Positions 11,855-18,846 of a DNA stretch of 27,996 bases are shown in pieces (position 1 is the first letter of the stretch; the number at the start of each line of letters is the position of its first letter). Under the pieces are notes generated by a model, which was not told the origin of the DNA, made no database searches, and saw only the letters and a program-made list of their open reading frames with translations. This DNA is from Chara braunii. Taxonomy: Eukaryota; Streptophyta; Charophyceae; Charales; Characeae. The stretch is from contig BFEA01000588.1 in the NCBI GenBank assembly GCA_003427395.1, forward strand, positions 706,881-734,876. Reading direction: 5' to 3'. The translations under genes were made by a program, and so were the position numbers.

Positions 11855-12307
11855 ATGGTGCGATGGTTGTCTTCCCCGATCTATACCAGCGGCCCGGAAA
11901 TGTCAGTAGATATAAAGGATGGGGTATCGGTCGTCCTCCCGGAAGATGGAGCGTGGACAGACGTTGAACCAGCGTATCAAACGGCAATGCTGGAAGGAGA
12001 GGACACGTTTCTTTGGATAAAGACAATATGGACTAATGTCATCTTGACGAGGTTGTCGCCAAGTCTAATGGATTTGGAATTCCGAGGGACAGTGGAAGCC
12101 CGGGGGTGGGTCTACTTGTCGCAAGATGGGGAGAATGCTATGGTCATAGAGTTGGCACTCAGGAATGCACCGGACGAGATGTTTAGGAAGGCAGAAGCGG
12201 AGGTTGTGTCGGCCGTGTGTCAGCGAAGGGAAATGGAAATGGAAAAGATAGACGTACGGGTGGAACTTGGGGATAGACGAAGCATGAGGCGACCCGTCAG
12301 AAAATGA
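11855..12307 (+). CDS. Accessory pre-gag ORF, copy 1 (C-terminally truncated)
   Basis: The frame encodes 150 aa from an ATG in CAAGATGG context, the same context as copy 3. I do not recognise the family. It is homologous to the three ORF copies downstream: an LP pair at residues 28-29, EDT at 49-51, an aromatic/hydrophobic strand (FLWIKTIW), an LE..G segment near 74-84, a G followed by V-Y-L..DG at 84-92, then I.LA at 98-101 and MF at 109-110. EDT is at the same residue number as in copy 3 when both are counted from their ATGs, which supports both starts. The protein ends at a TGA after RRPVRK, where the second, helix-rich half of the family should begin, and copy 2 starts almost directly. 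It is therefore probably a truncated duplicate rather than a complete gene. Predicted strands dominate; no signal peptide or membrane segment. Confidence 0.6.
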   Translation: MVRWLSSPIYTSGPEMSVDIKDGVSVVLPEDGAWTDVEPAYQTAMLEGEDTFLWIKTIWTNVILTRLSPSLMDLEFRGTVEARGWVYLSQDGENAMVIELALRNAPDEMFRKAEAEVVSAVCQRREMEMEKIDVRVELGDRRSMRRPVRK

Positions 12308-12311
12308 GTGA

Positions 12312-12963
12312 AGGGGGACCACGTGCGACTCAGTTGGGTTTGAGGTTGCCCAGGAATTATCATATGTATGGATAAAACGGATTTGGAACCCGATAAGGGA
12401 AGAGGAAGGTTGGGACGATGTAGCAGAGGGCAAAGTGAAATCGGTCGGGACGATCGTCCTTTCCGAAGACGGGTGACACCTATTTTGCACTACGTTAGCA
12501 ATGAGACAGGATTCAATGTGGCTTCTAGGGGATGTAGAGGCGCGAACCCGAAAAGAAGGCAAGAGGTTCGCCAACGAAGGGTGAGACGAAGTTAGTAGCA
12601 GAGTTGTGATGGGAGGATCGAGGGAACTCAGACCCCCCTACCTGCACTCAACAATGTGGGTGCCCGAGTTCGTGGCCGACTGGTTCGGGGGTTTCGAGCA
12701 CATAGCAGACGTGGCCGACTCCATGAGGGAAGTACACATAGAATGTGCCTGGCTGACCGAGGAATTATATAGGATCACCTTAAAATATGGGTCCTTCTAC
12801 GGCGATAAAGCAGTGAGGTCATCACCGTCTTGAGGATAGGTAAGTCTACCGCCTAGAGGTAGACGAGGAGGCGTGAGACATCATAGTTAGCCGGGAGGCG
12901 GTGGCCGCGCCATGCTACGTAGACGATGTCTTTACGTTGTTTGAGATATTGTCGTTCGATTAA
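12312..12963 (+). pseudogene. Accessory pre-gag ORF, copy 2 (degenerate, lacks N-terminus)
   Basis: One frame runs from about 12312 to 12833 with two TGA stops (12474-12476 and 12582-12584). After that the similarity hops through two other frames, ending at a TAA at 12961-12963. The first part contains SYVWIKRIW, matching FLWIKTIW of copy 1, and a V..G.IVLSEDG segment matching VYLSQDG. The middle contains R-V-V-M-G-G-S-R-E, matching copy 4 (R-V-E-M-G-G-W-R-E), then V-P-x-F and Y..T..YGSFYGDKA. The final frame contains CYVDDVFTLFE, matching TYIDDLYRLYE of copy 3 at equal spacing from a shared R-E pair, with one more TGA just upstream. The N-terminal LP region is absent because copy 1 abuts it. 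It is a broken paralogue, not a functional gene. Confidence 0.7.
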
Positions 12964-13262
12964 AAGGACCCGAAAATCGAACGCCGCAGGGAGGTCGGAA
13001 TATGGAGGGTGTTTGTGAATTAGGATGTAGCATAAGAAAATGGGGCATGTACATTAGTTAGCAGGGGATGCGAGGGGGTTGAAACAAGGGGAGGTAGCAA
13101 CGCCAAAAGAGGGAAGAAGACTTGTACGTGTATGGGGCAGGGATAGCAGCAAGAACCAGTGTTCGATAGGTAGGGAGTACTGAAAGACTAAAGCACGAAA
13201 GGCATGGAATCTCGGTGGGTGCAGCAATCGGAATAAGGAAGTCGGAAAGGAGACATTGCAAG

Positions 13263-14054
13263 ATGGCACGACGAATGACGTTCTGGGAGGATAGGCCCTG
13301 CGGGATCCTACCGCCGAGAGCATCAAGGGGCAGGGTCGAAATAAGCCTGCCAGCAAGAAACGTGGTAAGTAACCCGATAATGGACTGGGTGGGGGTAGAG
13401 TTGGTGGAAGACACGGTGTACCTAGTGGTAGAGCTGGATTTGAGTGCAAGAGGGGAGTTCGGGGGTATAAATTTGGAACTCCTAGGACGCGTGCATGCGA
13501 CGGGATCCCTACACTTGTTGGAAGAAGGATGGCGAACTTTTGGGATTGCCTTGGCTTCCGGGGACGACCCCGTGCGAATGTTCGAAGGAGTGTGGCAAAT
13601 AACCTGGCGGGAGGGGTTTGAGTTCGTGGACCCGGAACGAGATGACGTGACAACTGAGGTAAAAGTCACCGTGGCAGGGGTCTTTGAGTTACCAAATGAG
13701 GTCGTACGCATGAGTCTACCACCCTTTCTACTAAGACGAATGAGAGGCATAGAGCGAGTGCAGCAGACAGTAGCTGCCATAACTAGGCTAGATTTTGACG
13801 AAGCATTAATGTATCAGGAATACTACCGGGCCTTCCTAGAGATGGGGCCTTTGGAAGACGAACAGGGGCACGAGGTGCTTTGCATACTACGCGCAGCAGT
13901 AAATACTAGGACAGGAGTTCAGCAAATAAGTGATGAGGCCATATGGAGAGTCATCCGGCGGGAGGTAGGTCGGGGCACGACCTACATAGATGATCTTTAT
14001 CGACTGTACGAGCAGCCAGAGGAGGATGCTGCTCCGGGGGATATAGGGGGATAG
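13263..14054 (+). CDS. Accessory pre-gag ORF, copy 3 (only intact copy, 263 aa)
   Basis: The open frame extends 48 bp further upstream to a GTG at 13215, but I choose the ATG at 13263: its CAAGATGG context matches copy 1 and it aligns the LP (residues 29-30) and EDT (49-51) motifs with copy 1. The protein has a strand-rich N-terminal half with G.LHLLEEG (about 81-89), GIALASGDDP (94-103) and MF (106-107). A helical C-terminal half follows, with LPPF (152-155), GP (195-196), HE (203-204) and a terminal motif TYIDDLYRLYEQP (240-252). No known domain, zinc knuckle, signal peptide or membrane helix is visible. The YIDD here is a family motif near the C-terminus, not a polymerase active site, because no other RT motif surrounds it. 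Intactness while copies 2 and 4 decayed may reflect selection at the master element or chance. Function unknown. Confidence 0.75.
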   Translation: MARRMTFWEDRPCGILPPRASRGRVEISLPARNVVSNPIMDWVGVELVEDTVYLVVELDLSARGEFGGINLELLGRVHATGSLHLLEEGWRTFGIALASGDDPVRMFEGVWQITWREGFEFVDPERDDVTTEVKVTVAGVFELPNEVVRMSLPPFLLRRMRGIERVQQTVAAITRLDFDEALMYQEYYRAFLEMGPLEDEQGHEVLCILRAAVNTRTGVQQISDEAIWRVIRREVGRGTTYIDDLYRLYEQPEEDAAPGDIGG

Positions 14055-14229
14055 TTGGGACCAGAGAAGAAGAATGAAAACATGAAGGGTAAGGGGGCAG
14101 TAGGTGGACGTTTACTGAGGATTGGCTGTAACCCTTTCAATGTGGACTATGCAGGGAATCGCCGAGGCAACAATGGCAGCAAGACATGTGCGAATGGAAC
14201 GCCAACCCCGCGTGCGAATGGAACCCTAG

Positions 14230-14987
14230 CCCCGGTACCCCGGACCAGCCTTGAATAACGGCGGGAGATGGGAGGTATCCCTCCCGTCAAATTTTAACTT
14301 TTGGGGGCTCGACACGGAATGACGGGTCGTGACTCTAGGAAGAGACAACGCCTTCATGTTGGTGGAACATCAGTGGACGGGGATGAGACTCAACCGAGGG
14401 CCCGGGGATGACCTATTCACCAATTTGGAAGTAACCGGGGTCCTATACTTACCCGAGGCAGGCTGACATTTGTTGGGGATAGGAATAGCGCAAGGCCACG
14501 ACCTGACTCCAGTCTTTCGGAGGGCGGCCCGGGTGTTGATGCGGATAGGGCAATCGGTCAGCGGTAGGAGAAACGTGGATTTGCTTACCAGGGTGGAAAT
14601 GGGAGGTTGGAGGGAGTTCAGGTCACCAACCACACCGCTGAGGTGTCGAGTTCCCCGATTTATGATAAACCTCATTTTCGGGAGCCTCGCAAGGGTATAA
14701 GCGCTGGCAGACTTGGCAATAGTCTGGGTAGACCAGTTCCCCTTTCAGACCATCCGGATGTTCTACGATGTCTCGGTGGAACATGGGCCGTTCTGGGGAA
14801 AGAGGGCCCATGAGTTACTGTAAGTCATCCATATCCTGGTATTTGGGTTGCCACAGCTAGTCTGGGCGGACTACGAACATATAATCCTAAGAGAATCGAG
14901 ATAGGAGAAAGTTACTTAGCAGGGGTGGCTCAACTATTCGAGAAGCCTACCGAACCGGAAGGGCCACGAGGACGAGAACGGGACTAG
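14230..14987 (+). pseudogene. Accessory pre-gag ORF, copy 4 (degenerate, near full length)
   Basis: One frame covers 14230-14904 with stops at 14320 (TGA), 14464 (TGA), 14698 (TAA), 14821 (TAA) and 14902 (TAG). A shift to another frame then carries the C-terminus to a TAG at 14985-14987. Landmarks in order are WEVSLP (copy 3: VEISLP), RDNAFMLVE (copy 3: VEDTVYLVVE), LEVTGVLYLPEAG, GIGIAQGHD, VFRRA, R-V-E-M-G-G-W-R-E, VPRF, FYDV..EHGPFWGKRAHELL (copy 3: YYRAFLEMGPLEDEQGHEVL), and SYLAGVAQLFEKP (copy 3: TYIDDLYRLYEQP). Spacing is conserved throughout, so it is a full paralogue of copy 3. No start ATG is retained in frame. A 67-aa frame at 14055-14258 overlaps its front and looks spurious. Confidence 0.72.
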
Positions 14988-15438
14988 CCTCCAGGGGACG
15001 GACCAATAGGGCAAATTAAGTATAAGTCCGCGATGGAAATGAGGAAGGGCCTCGGACCCAGATGATCAGAAGCCGCAAAGAAAATAAAAAGGGGAGGGGG
15101 ATAGACTCCTGATGGTTGCCATGACCCAGAAGGTCGAAAAGGGGAATACTGCTCTGGAAACTTCCCCTAGCAGGGTGCTTAACCCTGACTCCTATGCGTC
15201 GGCCGACGGGACAAGGGCGCTCTAAACGAGCCGTGATAAAGGAGACTAAGTCACGCCCGGGTTAAGGCAGCAGGGCCAAACGTGGCTCCTTCTTAGGGAA
15301 GCAACCAAGGAACAGGGATGGGGAAAAGGCTATTGTCCGAACAAAGATAAAGCCAACAGGGTTGGAACCTAGGGAACCTAAATACCTCGCGCTGCATGTG
15401 TCCTGGGGAATCCTTTGGCTTATGCAGAACTAGGCAAA
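14988..15438. other. Spacer between accessory ORFs and gag
   Basis: About 450 bp with no supported ORF. It is presumably untranslated leader of gag. A G-rich purine run lies at about 15085-15102. I see no recognisable regulatory element. Confidence 0.5.
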
Positions 15439-16139
15439 ATGGCAACGGAGGATGAGACGGATAATCGTAAGAGCGAAGGAGGACCAGGCTTAGGAGGAAG
15501 TGTTGTGAAGAGCGAAGAAGGGCAGAAAGATAGAGAATCAATAAATCCGGATGGTACCAAAGGGAACCGGAAGGAAATCTCCTCAGGAAAGCCGTGGGAA
15601 GCAGGCAAGGGACTCAGGAAAACAAGGAGGGCAGAAATAAGGATAGGACAAACCCCCGGAATTCAGAAGGAGTTGTGTCTAAGAAAGTAAGGGTCACGGA
15701 TGCGAGGCGCAAACTAGCGGAGATAGAAAAAAGGACCGAGGAGTACAAGGCGAGATTGATCGAGGAAATGATGACTGAGAACGAAGAAGGCCCTCCGCAG
15801 GAAGAACCGCGAGACGAACGGAGGACCGGCCGAGGCGGAATTGAGCAAGGGGATAAGGGTAATGACCGTGGGGGAACTTCGAGCAAAAGAAGGAAAGAGA
15901 GAGAGAACTCTCCGGGGATGGAAGCGGACAAAGCTACGAACCCACCAGCCATAGATAGTAAGGCTAGCCGCCTGCCGACCACACCAGCGGTAACGCGAGG
16001 GTGTGAGGGACTCTGGAGCCTTAGGGAAAGGGTGTTGGGATGGTTCGACCCAGAAGGAACTGTGAAGACTAGGGAGGGACAGAAGGCCGGCAAGGAAGGG
16101 CCGGATACCAGTATGGCGGGCGAGGCCAGGCGGCCTTAG
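15439..16139 (+). pseudogene. gag: Gag N-terminal region (charged, coiled-coil; frameshifted)
   Basis: The likely gag start is the ATG at 15439 (CAAAATGG, good Kozak purine and +4 G). The frame runs from it to a stop at about 15688; a second frame, open across 15594-16139, carries the following part; and the Gag core resumes in the original frame after 16066. Two compensating single-base shifts, one in 15594-15690 and one in 16066-16139, would explain this. The protein is hydrophilic and rich in E, K, R and G. A heptad-like charged helix around KLAEIEKRTEEYKARLIEEM suggests a coiled coil. A later stretch is proline/threonine-rich and ends with WSLRERVLGWFDPEG. It has no domain of its own that I recognise; position and downstream continuity make it the Gag amino-terminal arm. 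Confidence 0.6.
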
Positions 16140-18348
16140 GAAGATAGTATCATCCCTTGCGCGAGCGCTGAACAAAAACCAGGGCTACCTAGCGGACGCT
16201 AAGAAGAAATTGACGTTCAACGGGGCGAACATCACGGAGTTCCTGATCGATTATGAGAACCTAGCTGCGCTGTTGAAATGGACCGAAGAAGAAAAAATGG
16301 ACCACCTAGGACAGCATGTGTCACTGAGCCTAGGGCAGGACATAATGGCCATTGTGGCCGCGAGCCGGTCCTGGAACGAGACCCGGGATGTGATGATGAG
16401 AAAATATCTGGCAGCAGAGAAGATGGCGATGGAGGCCGATTTAGCGGCAGTCCAGAGGAAGAACTTCGCAACGTACAATGACTTCCTATGGGAGTTTACT
16501 TTGGTAGCACTAAGGATCCCCGGGGTTACGGACCAGATAATGAGTAAGTACTTCCTCAAGCAGTTCTCCGAGTTCGACAAGGACAAGATCCTGTCAGCTT
16601 ACCAACAGACGAGCGAGTTCGTAAACACCAGGGACGTTGATTTCAGTACGGTAACGGATCTGGCCGAGAAGACGGTAGTGACCGAGACATTGGCCTTGCT
16701 TAAAGAAGGGGAGGTCATAGATCTGACTGGTAGGACAGATGATAAGGTAAAGAAGGGGATTGAAAGTCTACATGAACGGGTGCACGGAGTCGACAACAAA
16801 ATTGAAAGGGTGGAGAACGCGCTACTGGTTATGCAGGCGCAAGTATCCCGACTCGCCCTCCCTCCCCAGGAAGCCGTAGCTCCGCCATGTGTAGCCAATC
16901 GAGGGTTCGGACGGAGGGATCCTGCTAACGAGCAGTGCAGGTATTGCACCGCGATGGGACATTATGTGTGCGCGTGTCCAAAGCTCAACCATGATATATT
17001 AAAAAGGAGATGTACTAGGTCATTAAAAGGAGAGATATTCGGACCACAGGGAGAACGCGTAAATTGGAACTCGTCAAGGGGGATGCGGCGAGCCGTTATC
17101 ATGCTCAATGGGTTAGAGATAACAGCCGTAGAAACTGAGCCGGTGGTCGAAATCATCTGGGATCAACTTCGGGGCCACGGGCCGCAGGTCAACTTCATTT
17201 TGGAAAACGACGGACGTGATATGGTGAACGCGACTACTCGGCTAGGGACGGTCGGGAGAAGGATTATCCGTGACACCGTGATGGAGGAGGTTGCTGGAAG
17301 CTCTGTACCCCAGGCAGAGTCTGAGGCCGGAGAACCAAAGAAAGTTTATGGGAAGCCCAGGGAAGAGGAGCCTACGGATAAGGTTACCGCTGCTAAGAAG
17401 AAGTTTAGATACCAAATCCCGATCTTAACTATGCCTGAGATCGATGATACCCTTAGCAAGCTACTAGGGACCATGGTGTCAGTGTCGTTCCAAACCATGC
17501 TGCAGGCCAACCCTAGGTTGCTCAAAGGGCTTAGACAAATGTTGACTCGGCGGCGAGTAGAGATAGACGAAAACCCCGAAGCACCGGAAGAAGAAAGGGA
17601 GGAGGAAGCCCCGCAAGAGGTCGCTTACCTTCAAAGGAGTCACGGGGATTTAGAGGATCTTGAGAAAGCCTTTGCAGGTATCCGTTTGAGCTTACCACAC
17701 CGAGAAGGTGGCGAAGTCATGAGGGCACCTCCTGGGACAAAGCTCATTTTCCATGCGCTACCCATAGGAAAATTGAAGATTCAGATCGGGACTCATCACA
17801 CCGACGCATTAGTAGACGAGGGAGCAGAAATCACTCTCATAAGGAGGGATTTCGCAACAATCATCGGTTGTACGACAAATAAGGAAGTAACAGGGAGCAT
17901 TCGAGGAGCTGGTGGGGAAATTCCGTTCGCTGGATATGTCACGAAGTGCGCAGTCAAGGCAGGTGTCAGGGAATCAATCTGGTCGTTTCAACGGATGACC
18001 ATAATGGAGGAAATGGATTACAACATAATCCTTGGGAGACCAATGTGCGCAAACGTAGAAATGATAGGCATGAACTTACACGATGGCACGTACATCGTGG
18101 ACATAGAGGACCCAGTGACCGGCCGGGGTGAGCTCCTTCGACTCCTCGGAACAGGAGGGGACCCTCCGAAGGGGAAGTTGGCAACATGGTCGCCGTCATT
18201 TGAAGATAGCGCACGGAAAGGGACTTTCGCACGGATGGAGGGCATGAGAGAAAGGGTAGAAATTATGATTGAGGAAGCGTTCAACAAGAAGGAATGGATC
18301 AAGATGGGCCTGCCCAGAAGAAAAGGAGGCATGAGGACGAAGTCTTAG
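16066..18348 (+). CDS. gag-pro: Gag core with CCHC zinc knuckle, fused to aspartic protease
   Basis: The frame is open from 16066; the first 48 codons merge with the shifted N-terminal region, and similarity to Gag begins at about 16170. The Gag core (FNGANITEFLIDYENLAALL, then a helical region to about 16690) resembles the retrotransposon capsid domain. A helical coiled segment (LHERVHGVDNKIERVENALL) precedes one CCHC knuckle (C-x2-C-x4-H-x4-C, bases 16936-16977), which binds nucleic acid. A linker rich in E follows. The protease has the flap/core motifs ALVDEGAEITLI (17806-17841) and NIILGRP (18022-18042). The expected D-S/T-G active site reads D-E-G (17815-17823), an odd substitution at the position that normally hydrogen-bonds the catalytic pair. 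VIDLT (16714-16728) resembles a SUMO-interacting motif. The frame ends at a TAG at 18346; homologous pol sequence continues in another frame from 18333. Confidence 0.9.
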   Translation, partial: RLGRDRRPARKGRIPVWRARPGGLRKIVSSLARALNKNQGYLADAKKKLTFNGANITEFLIDYENLAALLKWTEEEKMDHLGQHVSLSLGQDIMAIVAASRSWNETRDVMMRKYLAAEKMAMEADLAAVQRKNFATYNDFLWEFTLVALRIPGVTDQIMSKYFLKQFSEFDKDKILSAYQQTSEFVNTRDVDFSTVTDLAEKTVVTETLALLKEGEVIDLTGRTDDKVKKGIESLHERVHGVDNKIERVENALLVMQAQVSRLALPPQEAVAPPCVANRGFGRRDPANEQCRYCTAMGHYVCACPKLNHDILKRRCTRSLKGEIFGPQGERVNWNSSRGMRRAVIMLNGLEITAVETEPVVEIIWDQLRGHGPQVNFILENDGRDMVNATTRLGTVGRRIIRDTVMEEVAGSSVPQAESEAGEPKKVYGKPREEEPTDKVTAAKKKFRYQIPILTMPEIDDTLSKLLGTMVSVSFQTMLQANPRLLKGLRQMLTRRRVEIDENPEAPEEEREEEAPQEVAYLQRSHGDLEDLEKAFAGIRLSLPHREGGEVMRAPPGTKLIFHALPIGKLKIQIGTHHTDALVDEGAEITLIRRDFATIIGCTTNKEVTGSIRGAGGEIPFAGYVTKCAVKAGVRESIWSFQRMTIMEEMDYNIILGRPMCANVEMIGMNLHDGTYIVDIEDPVTGRGELLRLLGTGGDPPKGKLATWSPSFEDSARKGTFARMEGMRERVEIMIEEAFNKKEWIKMGLPRRKGGMRTKS

Positions 18349-18846
18349 GTGTTATGGTGGCAGAAAAGGAGTCAGAAGTCGAGCTCGGTGCCAGCCTACC
18401 CAAACGGAAAGAAGTACGCACGGACGTGCCATAAATCGCACTCGAGATCCCCGATTTGTTACATCTCATCAAGGCCCTTAGATACCATAAGGTTGGAGTG
18501 GACTCGGCGGCCTTGGCCAAATTCGAAGGAGAGGTACAAAAGGGATATTGCCTGAATGGAAAATTAGTTAGTATTCAACCACGGGTCGTAGAGGCAACGA
18601 GGGTAATCCCGACCTTTCATTTTTTAGGAGAAAGATCCCGGAAGGAAGTGTTCGAAAATACAAGCCGGTAGGAAAGAAAGCGAAATCGGTCTCGATCCTA
18701 CTAGAGACGTCAAAGAAAAAGGCTATGGAGAAGGAGGAGGAATTCCTCCGGGTATTCCAAGAGAAAAGAGCGACGAAAGGGCATTGGATACCAGATGAGG
18801 TAGCTGATACAATGAGGATAGGGGTAGACGGATTCTTCGAGCAAAA
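18333..18846 (+). pseudogene. Protease-to-RT linker of pol, broken by frameshifts and a stop
   Basis: A frame beginning at 18333 overlaps the end of gag-pro and continues with EDEVLGVMVAEKES, a TAA at 18432-18434, then LHLIKALRYHKVGVDSAALAKFEGEV to a stop at 18669-18671. A further frame (18725 onward) carries EKEEEFLRVFQEKRATKGHWIPDE and leads into RT. The content is hydrophilic and matches the usual spacer between protease and the fingers of RT in gypsy elements. At least three frames are needed, so this stretch is inactivated. Confidence 0.6.

Noticed and set aside
13054-13780. Long minus-strand frames (199 and 240 aa)
   Set aside because: They lie antisense to the accessory ORF copy 3, which has paralogue support; the minus frames have none.
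13980-14022. YIDD in accessory copy 3 as a second reverse transcriptase
   Set aside because: No other RT motifs surround it, it is at the extreme C-terminus, and paralogue copy 4 lacks the aspartates.
14055-14258. 67-aa plus-strand frame between accessory copies 3 and 4
   Set aside because: It runs through a small duplication (GTGCGAATGGAAC twice) and overlaps the copy 4 frame; no similarity to anything else in the window.
15614-16175. Minus-strand frames of 153-159 aa
   Set aside because: Antisense shadows of the charged Gag N-terminal region; P/L/S-rich composition.
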